A stretch of DNA of 64,000 nucleotides from an uncultured Chloroflexota bacterium (lineage in GTDB: Bacteria > Chloroflexota > Anaerolineae > Anaerolineales > Anaerolineaceae): positions 124,001 to 188,000 of the forward strand of contig CADATZ010000003.1 in assembly GCA_902791025.1 (NCBI GenBank), written 5' to 3'. Shown piece by piece: positions 52,157-61,220 of this stretch. Numbering within the stretch: position 1 is the first letter of the stretch; every line of letters begins with the position of its first letter. The position numbers and the translations under genes are program-made. A model generated the notes under the pieces. The model did no database searches. It was not told where the DNA came from and saw only the letters and a program-made list of their open reading frames with translations.

Positions 52157-53014
52157 ATGAAGAATATTGCTTTAGTTACTGTTTTGATTTGTCTGTTTCT
52201 TTCTGCAGTATCCTGTTTCGGCGCTGAGATCAGTGAGACACAGGATACTGGAGAGCGGTTTGCTGACATCCGGCAGATTTGTATTTCACAATGCATGCAG
52301 GAACTGCAGAATAAAACTGCATCCTGTATAAACAGTGCGGAATTTATTGAGGATGTGACCGTTCCGGATGAAATGGTTTTCGATCCGGGAGAATCCTTCA
52401 CAAAAGTCTGGCGCCTGAAGAATACAGGCACCTGCACCTGGAACCGGTCTTACAGAGTTGTCTCATCCGGTTTATTCCATATGGGCGGTTCTCAGTATGC
52501 ATATCTGACCGGGAATGTAGAGCCCGGTGAAACGGTCGATATTTCCATGGATCTTACAGCGCCGGTTGTTTACGGCGATTTCAAAAGCGAGTATCTTCTG
52601 GTTGACGGGAATGGGAACAGATTTGGAATTACCGGAACAAGAACGAAAAAGGAAATGCCGTTCTGGCTGAAAATCAAGGTGTCTGATTCATCCGCTTGTT
52701 CCATTGTCCGTGTTTCCCCCTATTCTGTATGGCGGTTCAGCGATTTCGATGCCGTGTTCAGGATCAAAAACAATTCGGAGTCTTCATGGGATAAAGATGA
52801 AATTGATGTAATAGTTGTGAACGGGGCAGATTATTTGAAATATCCGGGGAACAACAGGATCGATCTTCCCGAGTCTGTTGCGCCCGGTGAAGCGGGAACT
52901 GTTATTTTCGATATGATCGCTCCGGATTTTACCGGGAACAGTGAAATAACAATCCAGCTGATGAAAGAAGATGACGTGATCTGCTCGGTTACCAATAAAA
53001 TTACGTTCGAATAA
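52157..53014 (+). CDS. Secreted protein with NBR1-type Ig-like domain
   Basis: 285 residues from the ATG at 52157. A signal peptide (MKNIALVTVLICLFLSAVSCFGA) precedes a short helical region and an NBR1-like Ig domain (about 68-175) with the diagnostic FTKVWRLKNTGTCTWNRSYRV. A second, weaker Ig-like half follows (YSVWRFSDFDAVFRIKNNSESSWDKDEI), without the NTG core, ending TNKITFE. NBR1-Ig domains are frequent in exported proteins of Anaerolineae, where they probably serve adhesion or assembly. A terminator follows at 53043. Confidence 0.82.
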   Translation: MKNIALVTVLICLFLSAVSCFGAEISETQDTGERFADIRQICISQCMQELQNKTASCINSAEFIEDVTVPDEMVFDPGESFTKVWRLKNTGTCTWNRSYRVVSSGLFHMGGSQYAYLTGNVEPGETVDISMDLTAPVVYGDFKSEYLLVDGNGNRFGITGTRTKKEMPFWLKIKVSDSSACSIVRVSPYSVWRFSDFDAVFRIKNNSESSWDKDEIDVIVVNGADYLKYPGNNRIDLPESVAPGEAGTVIFDMIAPDFTGNSEITIQLMKEDDVICSVTNKITFE

Positions 53015-53042
53015 TGAACAGATCCTGAACACCTGAATAAAA

Positions 53043-53087
53043 CGAAAAGAGGCAATGCCCGTAGTGACGTTGCCTCTTTTCGCTCTT
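53043..53087. terminator. Bidirectional terminator between NBR1-Ig and SseB-like genes
   Basis: CGAAAAGAGGCAA (53043-53055) pairs with TTGCCTCTTTTCG (53070-53082), a 13-bp stem with a 14-base loop and T/A tracts on both sides. Confidence 0.82.
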
Positions 53088-53147
53088 TTCCTGTAAGCTG
53101 CGTGTTCCCGGACAGCATTGCAAATTGCTGCCGGAACACGCTGATTT

Positions 53148-53957
53148 TCAGGAAATGATGTTGATCTTCTCCAGCACCTTATCAAACAGTGCTTTCAGGA
53201 AAGCCTTATTTTCATTTCCGTCCATGCATTCGCTGTCGCCTTCGATCAGGACTTCGTCTTCAGCAAAACCGAAATCGTTCCGTTTCACTTTCGTATGGAT
53301 CGTGTACTCGCCGAATCCGATTTCAGGTGAACTCCATCTGATGATGAATCCGTCTTTCAAACCGATGATGTCCGTAACCTCAAGGGAATCAAAGCTCAAA
53401 GGTTCAAGGAATTCGTCATCTTCAGCTTCGAGAGAATCATTTTCTGCTGCTTCAATGGATTTATTATTATTATCCTCAGTTTCAATGGGATCTGAATTGT
53501 TACTCATTTTATCTCCTTTGTGATCGTCAATGATTTGAATTACTTCGTCCAGGTATTCCAGAGGAATGGGAATGAATCTTCCATCCGGATCAAGCATCAG
53601 CCCGTCAATACCGTCCTGCTCATGAGCCAGATTTACTGCATAGCGTCCGTCTGCTCTGATACAGCTGCTCCGATATTTCTCCGGCATGGAGTTTTTCTCC
53701 ACATAGACCTGAATCCAGGTCTTTTCAGCAAGCTCAGCTGTTACCGGCTTGAAATCCGGGCCTTTCCAAGCAAGTACAGTTCCCTGTTTGAATTGAGAAA
53801 TATCCGAGAAATCAGGATCAAGGCCGCTCACCTGAAACTCACAGGGAATAAATATTGGCGCATCCAGAAGTGCAATACTGAAGGCAAACAGATTTTCTTC
53901 AGTTACATCCTGCACAAGCGCAGCCTTCAAATCCAGCAATTGTTCAATCGCATTCAT
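53148..53957 (-). CDS. SseB-like domain protein
   Basis: 269 residues. The N-terminal ~125 residues carry an SseB-type layout: FSIALLDAPIFIP, then FKQGTVLAWKGPDFKPV and IDGLMLDPDGRFIPIPLEYLDEVI, as in enhanced-serine-sensitivity proteins. A Ser/Asn/Glu-rich linker (about 155-180) and a C-terminal ~90-residue domain (ending KALFDKVLEKINIIS) of unknown type follow. SseB-like modules often sit in secretion- and immunity-associated proteins; the function here is unknown. AGGAGA lies upstream. Confidence 0.55.
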   Translation of the reverse strand: MNAIEQLLDLKAALVQDVTEENLFAFSIALLDAPIFIPCEFQVSGLDPDFSDISQFKQGTVLAWKGPDFKPVTAELAEKTWIQVYVEKNSMPEKYRSSCIRADGRYAVNLAHEQDGIDGLMLDPDGRFIPIPLEYLDEVIQIIDDHKGDKMSNNSDPIETEDNNNKSIEAAENDSLEAEDDEFLEPLSFDSLEVTDIIGLKDGFIIRWSSPEIGFGEYTIHTKVKRNDFGFAEDEVLIEGDSECMDGNENKAFLKALFDKVLEKINIIS

Positions 53958-54025
53958 TTTTCTCTCCTTTTTTCGTTTCCGTTGAACATAATACCGGGTT
54001 TCTATTTTTTTATCTTATTTGTTCT

Positions 54026-54673
54026 TTAGAAGACTTTTTTCAGCAGTTTCAGTGATTTATATATTGACTGGCCTCTGCCGTAAGGTTTTGCCTGGAGCAG
54101 GGATTTCCTGAGTCCATCCGCATCTGAGAAAGGCGGAACCAGCATGCCTGCTTTTCCGACATCATCCGGGGTATGTGCATCCGAGCCGCATATTCCCTGA
54201 ATTTTTGCAGCACCGGCGAATAATGATGCAAGGATATTGAGAAGCTGAAAATTTCTTCCGTTTCTGACCTCAACAGCGTCAATTTTGTCCGCGATTTCCA
54301 GTATTCTGCCGGGAGGACAGAAAAAATGGAACGGGGCGAAGGGATGAGGGATAAATATGAACGCATTCTGTTCCGTTAAAGCATCAAGCGTATAAGCTGC
54401 ACTTCTGCCTTCAGGAACGGCTTCTTTCAGAAATAAGCCTATTATTTCACCCGGAGCGGCCCATGTGATTTCTTCTCCCACAATTACAAAATCCGGATCT
54501 GCTTCTGCCAGTCTGATTGCGCCATTGATTGTGTTGTGGTCGGTTACAGCAATCCGGTTGAGGCCTTTCATTTTGGCTGCCAGCAGCATTTCCTCCGGGG
54601 TGGCTTTAACTCTCCTTGAAAAGGATGTATGGACATGAAAATCTGCTTTTATAAATTGAATCGTATCTGCCAT
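54026..54673 (-). CDS. PHP-domain phosphoesterase
   Basis: 215 residues from the ATG at 54673; a TTG at 54688 is possible. Motifs of PHP enzymes are ADFHVHTSFS (metal ligands), AVTDHNTINGA, GEEITW, FIPHPFAPF and CGSDAHTPDD. These form the trinuclear metal site of PHP hydrolases related to the DNA polymerase III N-terminal domain and histidinol phosphatases. Likely a phosphoesterase; substrate unknown. Divergent from the Hsp20 gene. Confidence 0.8.
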   Translation of the reverse strand: MADTIQFIKADFHVHTSFSRRVKATPEEMLLAAKMKGLNRIAVTDHNTINGAIRLAEADPDFVIVGEEITWAAPGEIIGLFLKEAVPEGRSAAYTLDALTEQNAFIFIPHPFAPFHFFCPPGRILEIADKIDAVEVRNGRNFQLLNILASLFAGAAKIQGICGSDAHTPDDVGKAGMLVPPFSDADGLRKSLLQAKPYGRGQSIYKSLKLLKKVF

Positions 54674-54769
54674 GCCGGCAGGATACAAACATGATATCGT
54701 CCGGTAACTTCTTACTGTCAGGCTGATTCATCGGGATTTGTAAGCTATGGTAAGAAAGGAACTGAAAAA

Positions 54770-55252
54770 ATGGACGCATATATTGTAAGAGACGATGGTA
54801 AGCCGTTATCCAAAAGCGAAGAAGAAGCAATTCTCAAGTGTCTGAAGAGAAGGTATTTTTCTCATGATGAGGATGTGGAGCCAGATGTGCCCGGATGTTC
54901 TGTGAATTCACTCATCAGCGAATCCCATAACGCACGTATTTATATCGAAGAAGATGCTGAATATGTCCATGTTGCAGCATTGTGTCCGGGAATTTCACTG
55001 GCGCGTCTTCAGGTTTTTACCGACGGTGACAGACTGGTTCTTCAGTCGCAGCCGGAAGAAAGCAATTCAAAAGAGGATGGCGCAAATCATTTTCTTCAGA
55101 AATGTGCTGATGAAATCGTATATGAAGGAGAGTGTATTCTTCCTGTTGAAGTGGATCCGTGTAAGGCCGAGGCCCAGTTTGGAAACGGAATCCTTTATGT
55201 GAAACTTCCGAAATCCGATAAGGTAAAACCGAAATATATTCCGGTGAAATAG
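54770..55252 (+). CDS. Hsp20/alpha-crystallin family protein
   Basis: 160 residues. A poorly conserved N-terminus (about 1-60) precedes the alpha-crystallin domain: EYVHVAALCPGISLARLQVFTDGDRLVLQ, an insertion with Asp/Ser, and YEGECILPVEVDPCKAEAQFGNGILYVKLPKS, which is the usual end. The C-terminal extension KPKYIPVK may contain the IxI-like segment. ATP-independent holdase expected. RBS AGGAACTGAAAA. A terminator follows at 55282. Confidence 0.82.
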   Translation: MDAYIVRDDGKPLSKSEEEAILKCLKRRYFSHDEDVEPDVPGCSVNSLISESHNARIYIEEDAEYVHVAALCPGISLARLQVFTDGDRLVLQSQPEESNSKEDGANHFLQKCADEIVYEGECILPVEVDPCKAEAQFGNGILYVKLPKSDKVKPKYIPVK

Positions 55253-55281
55253 ATTTCATATCAATAATTACCTCCATTTTG

Positions 55282-55310
55282 AGGACATCCTTCGGGATGT
55301 CCTTATTTCA
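55282..55310 (+). terminator. Terminator after Hsp20 gene
   Basis: AGGACATCC (55282-55290) pairs with GGATGTCCT (55295-55303), a 9-bp stem with a 4-base loop; a T-rich tract TATTT follows. Confidence 0.85.
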
Positions 55311-55436
55311 TTTGCAATGCGAAAAACCAAGTCTGTTTCAAAAAAAGGATGATTTTGTATCATATTCTTATCCGGGAATGACGTTTCCATTATCGGATTT
55401 GTTCCGGTTCCGGAGACTGCATATGGGGAGACAATG

Positions 55437-56675
55437 ATGAACAGTTATATTGATTCCAGTGATGATTTAGGCAAACTTCTGATGAGCATAGGCTCCATAT
55501 CAAAAGGTTTCGGGGGACAGGGGCAGCGGATGGGAGAAACCGCTTCTTTCAATATCACATTCCGGCAGAATGCCGACTCTGAAGTCAGAAAATATTTTCT
55601 GAAAGTTTACGGTGAGCATCCTGAAAAGATCAGCTTTTTTCTTCCATGCAATGACCTCGACAAGTGTCTTACTGCTCCTTATAAAGCTTTCAACGGCGGG
55701 CATACAATGCTCGCGAAATCCGACGGGAAAATTTTCACGTATATCGCCAATCTTGACAATCCGCTGAACACAGCAGAACCGTACCTGCGCGACGGAAAAC
55801 GCTGTGCTGACGGGCAGGTTATCCCATACCAGCCGGACCTTGGTTTTCTCGGAAAACCAAACATAAAGATGAAAATGGACGGCCAGATGTTTGTGTTTAT
55901 CAAGGAACTTCTGGAGGTCGGAGTTTTTCAGACGATGGCATTCAGATTCCATACGGTTGAAGATAGAAATATGCTCCGGAAACGTCTTTGCTTTATCCGG
56001 GATTTTGCATCCGGGATAAATGTTCCTTTGACTGCAGTTCCGATGTTCCTTACGAAGTTCAGAAAAATGAAAGGCTATACAGATCCGAATGGCGGTTATC
56101 GGAGTTCGGAACATTTCTATCTCGATTTGGGACTGGTCAATTTCATTGGCACAGACATTACTCATCCGTTCAGCGCTGCTTTTTCATCGAATGCGGCGGA
56201 TCATCGTAATGTCTGCTGCGAAAGCATCGAGAATAAGAATACTTCCCGGAACGAACCGGATTGTTCTGATCCTGAGGAATCACAGAAAAAACAGGATGAG
56301 GTGGAACCTCGGGAGGATAATGAACCGGGACCGGATCCGCAGATCCAGCCTGTGGATAACAGCTGGAAGAATGATGTTTTTGTACTTTCTGATGATCAGC
56401 AGGGTTTCATACGTGAAAATATTTCATCGTGCGGTTCCCGTTATGGAATAAGGGCTGAACTGCTCGAAAACTATAAGGATAAAACCGGCACCGGCGTATC
56501 AGCTCTTTCTATCGATGATCTTCATTCACAGATCAAAAGAGCGGATGATTACCTGCTGAAGATCATGCATAAGGAAATTTCTGTGGATAAACAGACTGAA
56601 ACCAAAGCGAAAATGCGGCGCTGGGCTCTGATTACCGCAGCGCTGATCAAACATAACAAGTATGTCTGTTATTAA
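55437..56675 (+). CDS. Phage Gp3/recombination-directionality-like protein (uncertain)
   Basis: 412 residues from the ATG at 55437 (GGGGAG 6 bases upstream; ATG at 55434 adds one Met). The central part resembles phage Gp3-type proteins: FLKVYGEHPEKISFFLP near residues 60-77, KSDGKIF later, and MAFRFHTVEDRNMLRKRLCFI. This similarity is by eye only. Residues about 275-310 are Glu/Asp/Lys-rich and disordered, and a C-terminal helical domain of ~100 residues follows. If correct, it would be a recombination directionality factor for a serine integrase, which is not in the window. Otherwise unknown. Confidence 0.4.
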   Translation: MNSYIDSSDDLGKLLMSIGSISKGFGGQGQRMGETASFNITFRQNADSEVRKYFLKVYGEHPEKISFFLPCNDLDKCLTAPYKAFNGGHTMLAKSDGKIFTYIANLDNPLNTAEPYLRDGKRCADGQVIPYQPDLGFLGKPNIKMKMDGQMFVFIKELLEVGVFQTMAFRFHTVEDRNMLRKRLCFIRDFASGINVPLTAVPMFLTKFRKMKGYTDPNGGYRSSEHFYLDLGLVNFIGTDITHPFSAAFSSNAADHRNVCCESIENKNTSRNEPDCSDPEESQKKQDEVEPREDNEPGPDPQIQPVDNSWKNDVFVLSDDQQGFIRENISSCGSRYGIRAELLENYKDKTGTGVSALSIDDLHSQIKRADDYLLKIMHKEISVDKQTETKAKMRRWALITAALIKHNKYVCY

Positions 56676-56704
56676 ACCGTTTACGGTAAAAGAGAAAGGA
56701 AAAA

Positions 56705-57973
56705 ATGAAAAGAGAAAAATTGTTTTTATTGATGGCTCTCAGCCTGGTGTTATTTGCACTGACAACTGCTGTATTCGCTGATTCGGAGAAAAGCGGCTTT
56801 GATTATTCCGCTGAAAAAATGGAGTGCAGGATCCAGCCTTCTGCATTTGACATGGATGAGGCTGAAAAAAACCGTGGTTTGCTGGGATCAGTAACTGACT
56901 CGGACTGGTCAATCGGGCCGGAGGATGCAGTTCTGACTATCATCGAATATGCGGATTTTCAATGTCCTTACTGCGCTGACGCAAGTCTCAGCCTGATAGA
57001 GTATCAGAAGGCACACAGCAGTGAAGTACGTCTGGTCTACCGGCATTTTCCGCTCAGTTTTCATGAAAAAGCCGTGCCGGCTGCACTGGCGGCCAACGCG
57101 GCCGGCTATCAGGGAATGTTTTTTGAAGCAGAAGAGTTTCTGTTTGAAAAGCAGGATGAATGGTCGGCACTCGAGAACAATGATGTATTCGAAGAATGGC
57201 TGATCCGGGAGTTCAGTAATTTTTCCGATCTTGATTTTGATCTCTGGTATCTTGCATTTTCAGACAGTGATAATGAGGCAGATATCCGGAATCTTTATTC
57301 TCAGGTGATCAGAACAGGTATCATCAGCGGAACTCCTACTGTTTTCCTCAATTACGCTGACTCAAATTATATGTTTGACAATGCATCACTGGATAATTTT
57401 CTGGGAAAGCTGAAAGCAAATGAGAATTCGCTTGCAGAATGTCCTGATGTCGTAATTCATGAGGAGACACCCTATACAGCAGTGCTGGAAACTGAAATCG
57501 GTGATATCCGTATCGAATTATTCCCTGATACAGCTCCTAATGCGGTAAACAGTTTTGTATTTCTGGCGGAATCCGGCTGGTACGATGGAGCAGTGATTTC
57601 ACACGGATATGATGATTATGTTTGGACTGCAGAAAGTGTTGAAAATCCGGGCTACAGTTTTGATCCTGAATATAGCGAAACACGTTTATTTGATGGACCT
57701 GGATATGTTGGCTTTGATGGGGCGGTATCCGATCAGGACGCAGGACGGTTTTTTATTACCGGTGACATCCGGCAGTATTTCGAAGGAAAAATACGTTCCG
57801 ACAGCAGCGAAATGGACGTGTCGAAAGATGCGGTAAGTGAATATATAACTGAGAAAATCATCCGGCTTTCAAAAATGAATTCTTTGTTCGGAAGAGTATT
57901 TGATGAGGATATGGAGAAGCTGATGCTTCTGGATAACGGTACAGTGATCAATAATATCAGAATTGACCAGTAA
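56705..57973 (+). CDS. DsbA-like thioredoxin fused to a degenerate cyclophilin domain
   Basis: 422 residues. A signal peptide (MKREKLFLLMALSLVLFALTTAVFA) precedes a DsbA-type thioredoxin domain with active site CPYC (87-90) in IIEYADFQCPYCADAS, a helical insert and the cis-Pro region GTPTVFL. From about residue 258 a cyclophilin-type peptidyl-prolyl isomerase begins (AVLETEIGDIRIELFPDTAPNAVNSFVFLAESGWYDG). The FHR motif with the catalytic Arg is replaced by ISHG, and the QGGD motif is lost, so isomerase activity is doubtful. A combined exported disulfide and folding factor is inferred. Confidence 0.85.
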   Translation: MKREKLFLLMALSLVLFALTTAVFADSEKSGFDYSAEKMECRIQPSAFDMDEAEKNRGLLGSVTDSDWSIGPEDAVLTIIEYADFQCPYCADASLSLIEYQKAHSSEVRLVYRHFPLSFHEKAVPAALAANAAGYQGMFFEAEEFLFEKQDEWSALENNDVFEEWLIREFSNFSDLDFDLWYLAFSDSDNEADIRNLYSQVIRTGIISGTPTVFLNYADSNYMFDNASLDNFLGKLKANENSLAECPDVVIHEETPYTAVLETEIGDIRIELFPDTAPNAVNSFVFLAESGWYDGAVISHGYDDYVWTAESVENPGYSFDPEYSETRLFDGPGYVGFDGAVSDQDAGRFFITGDIRQYFEGKIRSDSSEMDVSKDAVSEYITEKIIRLSKMNSLFGRVFDEDMEKLMLLDNGTVINNIRIDQ

Positions 57974-57979
57974 ACTAAT

Positions 57980-58019
57980 CCGCGCCGGTGGTTATTAGAA
58001 AGATCACCGGCGCGGTTTT
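57980..58019 (+). terminator. Terminator after DsbA-PPIase gene
   Basis: CCGCGCCGGTG (57980-57990) pairs with CACCGGCGCGG (58005-58015), an 11-bp GC-rich stem with a 14-base loop, then T4. Confidence 0.9.
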
Positions 58020-58030
58020 CATTTAATTTT

Positions 58031-58939
58031 TCATAACTCGGATATTTTCTTCATTCGTTCCTTCAGAATCGATAGACTTTTTTGCTCATTGAGTTCACAA
58101 ACAAGAGTACCGAGCTCGTCAAGAAAATCGCCGTCAACTTTCCAGAAATCCCGCTCCTCTGTTTTCCTCTCCAGCAAATATCCGATTTTGGTCAGCAGTT
58201 CGCTGTATTGTTCAGGGATCATTGACATCGCAGTGTAATCAACACTTCCGGGCTTTATACGAACGTATTTATCTTTCTGGCAATCCCATTCCAGCAGCTC
58301 ATTAGCAATGGCAGCATCTGAAAATGCTGCTGCACATTCATCAGTGAGCAGTGTCGCATAATAAAAGGCGAGACTGTATTCATCAAATGAGCATGGATGA
58401 GTATTGTAGGCCCATTGGATCATCAGCTGAAGCCTGCCGTACGGATAGCTCCAGATTTCCGGATATATGATTTTTCCCCTGTCAATGCCTGATACTTTGC
58501 TGGAAACGGAATTCGATATAGATTCTGCGATAAATTCATTCCACAACCAGTAACCGGTTTGCCGGACAGTATCGGTATCGAGCGTTTGCCCTGCCAGATA
58601 GGAGAAATTCTCTGTCTCTGAGGAAACCGCATAGAAATGTCCCAGCTCATGCCAGAAGGAATGATTGAATTCAGACTTCGTTTCCGGACAATGCTTCTGA
58701 TATATAAGAATCGCGTCTCCCCGCGGACCATGCAGCGTTTCCATCATGCTTGTATATGGGTTTTTCATATTCACGTTCGGTGTTCCGGTTCTGGCTACCA
58801 GTGCTTCTCTCGTCTTAACCAGTGTCGCCGGCGAAGCAATACTTATTTCCGGATATGGCTTGGATATAGGCGGCATAACCGACTTGAACGTGTCTATAGC
58901 TGACGGCAGCCATTCTTTAATGAGCTTCTGAGATATCAT
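58031..58939 (-). CDS. Zinc-metallopeptidase-like protein (HExxH)
   Basis: 302 residues from the ATG at 58939, which has GAGGAG upstream; a start at 59023 adds 28 residues without a site. The motif HELGH (97-101) in FNHSFWHELGHFYAV is a zinc-binding HExxH; WNEFIAES (around residue 135-139), 34 or more residues later, could provide the third ligand Glu, as in gluzincins. The rest is helical. No signal peptide. Not clearly assigned to a known peptidase family; intracellular substrate unknown. Confidence 0.6.
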   Translation of the reverse strand: MISQKLIKEWLPSAIDTFKSVMPPISKPYPEISIASPATLVKTREALVARTGTPNVNMKNPYTSMMETLHGPRGDAILIYQKHCPETKSEFNHSFWHELGHFYAVSSETENFSYLAGQTLDTDTVRQTGYWLWNEFIAESISNSVSSKVSGIDRGKIIYPEIWSYPYGRLQLMIQWAYNTHPCSFDEYSLAFYYATLLTDECAAAFSDAAIANELLEWDCQKDKYVRIKPGSVDYTAMSMIPEQYSELLTKIGYLLERKTEERDFWKVDGDFLDELGTLVCELNEQKSLSILKERMKKISEL

Positions 58940-59195
58940 ATTATTTTTCTCCTCTGTAACATCAAATAACACAGAGGAAAATATAGTCATCCTTTTCCAA
59001 TCTGTCGACGGGCTTAAGCCCACAAATTCGACATTGATGTCATATTTTTTTCGTTTTTATGTCAAAAGTCATCCCTGTTTACATGAATAACTCATGCGTA
59101 TGAGACTTTATTCAGCATTTTTCTTCATTTTATCATTCTCGAATTGGCATCAAAACCAAAGTTTTTAGAGAAGTGCCAATTAAATCAACACATTG

Positions 59196-59234
59196 AAAAG
59201 ATAAGGCTGGACACTGATTCCAGCCTTATCTTTT
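59196..59234. terminator. Terminator of the 59233-62851 operon
   Basis: AAAAGATAAGGCTGG (59196-59210) pairs with CCAGCCTTATCTTTT (59220-59234), a 15-bp perfect stem with a 9-base loop. On the minus strand the A run reads as T4; it lies immediately after the HD gene stop. Confidence 0.9.
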
Positions 59235-59685
59235 ACTCACCAGTCAGGTATGCAATCGCTTTCCTGTATTTTTCCATACGCTGCTGCCGCCATGATTCCT
59301 CATCTTCATCCTCTGCCGGCGGCAGCCGGGTGGGATCGGAATTATGGCTGAGGTCTGCAAGCTTTACTTTTCTGGCTATAGGATTCTTTTTGATCTCTTC
59401 GATGTATTTCCCGAGATACGGAACGCCGTCCTCATGAGTAAGCAGCTTCAGGGCTGATATGATTTCATCTGGGAATCCTGCCTTTGACAGATCATCAAAA
59501 GTCATATCGGTATCTTCAACCACATCATGAAGCAGCGCTGTGCATATGGCCAGCTCGTCGTCTCCCATCTGTTCCGCCAGGTGACAGGGATGAAAAATAT
59601 AAGGGAGACCTGCTTTGTCGAATTGTCCGTCATGCTGTTTATAAGCGATACTCATTGCCTTTTTTGTTAGATCCGTATATATCAT
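59233..59685 (-). CDS. Small HD-domain (p)ppGpp hydrolase-like protein (Mesh1/SAH type)
   Basis: 150 residues. Residues form the SpoT-type hydrolase core: H32 (FHPCHLAEQM), HD dyad H53-D54 in LLHDVVEDT with E57-D58, and LLTHED. The KVKLADLSHNSD segment provides the last metal-ligand Asp. This layout matches small alarmone hydrolases or guanosine polyphosphate pyrophosphohydrolases. It is the last gene of the five-gene leftward run; GGGAGG lies 4 bases upstream. It could lower (p)ppGpp or act on another nucleotide. Confidence 0.78.
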   Translation of the reverse strand: MIYTDLTKKAMSIAYKQHDGQFDKAGLPYIFHPCHLAEQMGDDELAICTALLHDVVEDTDMTFDDLSKAGFPDEIISALKLLTHEDGVPYLGKYIEEIKKNPIARKVKLADLSHNSDPTRLPPAEDEDEESWRQQRMEKYRKAIAYLTGE

Positions 59686-59752
59686 TTGTCCTCCCTGATC
59701 CTGTGGATGAATTATATGTTGAAGATTATTTCACCCGCATTTGTTTTCGATA

Positions 59753-60763
59753 TTATTCCTTCGGCAGCATATCCATCATTTTGGTAAGATCCTCGTCATG
59801 GACCAGATTATTCACGATATTCCAACAGTAACGTGCACCATTATAATTTTTATTTTCAAGACAGCGTTTTCCCAAGGCATACGCCAAACCGATAACATCC
59901 TGATCAGGACCGATCGGAAAACCGTATTTTTTTGCGATTGTCTGGAATTGTTTCTCGGTCGGCGGCTTGATTTTTGATCCTGCTTTGCTTTGGATGTAAA
60001 AAAGTTCCGACTGGGCAACCTGATTCTTCTCAAATTGTAAACTTATCAGCAGACAACCCATGGCTTCACGGTAGAGTTCGTGTTCGACAAACCAGTAAGC
60101 CATATTCCTGTAGCAATGGGCAAGATCACCCGGACGGAATACTTTTTTGAAAGCTTCCTGTGTGAGACGCAGATAACTGTCCATATCACCAAGCATCTTT
60201 TTGTTTTCCATCAATTCGAACATCGCTCCCGCGTGCATCGGGTTCCATTTCAGAACTTTTTCACAGCTTGCAATGGCTTCCTCATGACGACCCAATTCAA
60301 AAAGGATTCCCGCCTGACGGATATAAACCTCAGTAAAGGGAAATGAAGCTGGGCGGATTTCCTTTTCCGGTTTCATAAGGAATTTATATAAGCTTATCTC
60401 GAAAGGCTCTTCAAAATTGTGATATTCGCTTTTTGAGTCATCCACGAACATCCTCTTTGTTTTTTCGATCAGAGGGTTCAGCAGCGATAATGCTTTCTCA
60501 TAATCTTTCTTGTAAATACAGAAGTCCACTTCTTCAAGCACGGCTTTATGACCGGTCATGTCTTTATCAATAAGATTCTGCCACTCTTTCATCTTTTCCT
60601 CCGGAATACGCTGAGCGATCAGCCTCCCGATAGCCCGCAGGATCTCCGTATTCATTTCATGATCTTTGTATTTTTCGGATTGTTCCATCAGATATTTAAT
60701 ATCTTTTTCCGGGTCATCAGTCAATCCGGATGTAATTTCAGTCATGATCGCATCGAAATCCAT
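59753..60763 (-). CDS. TPR-containing protein
   Basis: 336 residues. The centre holds tetratricopeptide-like helices (for example YIRQAGILFELGRHEEAIASCEKVLKWNPMHAGAMFEL at about 148-185), and the C-terminal ~60 residues are non-TPR. No signal peptide. GGGAGG precedes the ATG with normal spacing. It lies 47 bases downstream of the HIRAN gene and 67 bases upstream of the HD gene, in the same leftward run, and probably acts as a protein scaffold for that set. Confidence 0.7.
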   Translation of the reverse strand: MDFDAIMTEITSGLTDDPEKDIKYLMEQSEKYKDHEMNTEILRAIGRLIAQRIPEEKMKEWQNLIDKDMTGHKAVLEEVDFCIYKKDYEKALSLLNPLIEKTKRMFVDDSKSEYHNFEEPFEISLYKFLMKPEKEIRPASFPFTEVYIRQAGILFELGRHEEAIASCEKVLKWNPMHAGAMFELMENKKMLGDMDSYLRLTQEAFKKVFRPGDLAHCYRNMAYWFVEHELYREAMGCLLISLQFEKNQVAQSELFYIQSKAGSKIKPPTEKQFQTIAKKYGFPIGPDQDVIGLAYALGKRCLENKNYNGARYCWNIVNNLVHDEDLTKMMDMLPKE

Positions 60764-60810
60764 AATGTCCTCCCTGTTTTCTGTTTTCGATCAATGCTCC
60801 TGTCGTTTCC

Positions 60811-61212
60811 TTAGAAATCGACCAGGTAAATTCCGATTGATATCATTGTAAAAGATCCCTTGGGCTGTATGTTTTTGATTTTTGCCACAAGAAGTTTGCC
60901 GGCATCCATCAGACGGGCGAAAATCATGTTGTCCTTTTCCGGTATATAGCCGTATTTTTCGCCCGATTCATTCAGAATCAGAATTGCATAACTGTCAAAC
61001 AGGTTGCTGCTTTCTCTCCGCAGCGAAAGGGTGTCCCCGATTGAAGCCTTTTTGAGCACATCAGGATCCTTCAGGTAGGACGTCCCGGCGATGAAGGAAT
61101 CAAAAAGATGAATCTCCCGGGTCAGCGGTTTGATAAGATCCCCAAGACCCTGAGGATTTTCAGCTTTTTTAATCAGTTCCGGATTTACCGGAATAATGCT
61201 TTGTTCTGTCAT
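60811..61212 (-). CDS. HIRAN-domain protein
   Basis: 133 residues. A HIRAN domain spans about residues 35-130: FDSFIAGTSYLKDPDVLKKASIGDTLSLRRESSNLFDSYAILILNESGEKYGYIPEKDNMIFARLMDAG. The SSNLFDSYAILI core with G-Y-I-P-xxxN and ARLMDAG is typical. HIRAN domains bind the 3' end or damaged DNA and occur alone in bacteria. It sits between the J-domain-like gene and the TPR gene (8 bases from the former), with GAGGTG upstream. Confidence 0.8.
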   Translation of the reverse strand: MTEQSIIPVNPELIKKAENPQGLGDLIKPLTREIHLFDSFIAGTSYLKDPDVLKKASIGDTLSLRRESSNLFDSYAILILNESGEKYGYIPEKDNMIFARLMDAGKLLVAKIKNIQPKGSFTMISIGIYLVDF

Positions 61213-61220
61213 ATTTCACC

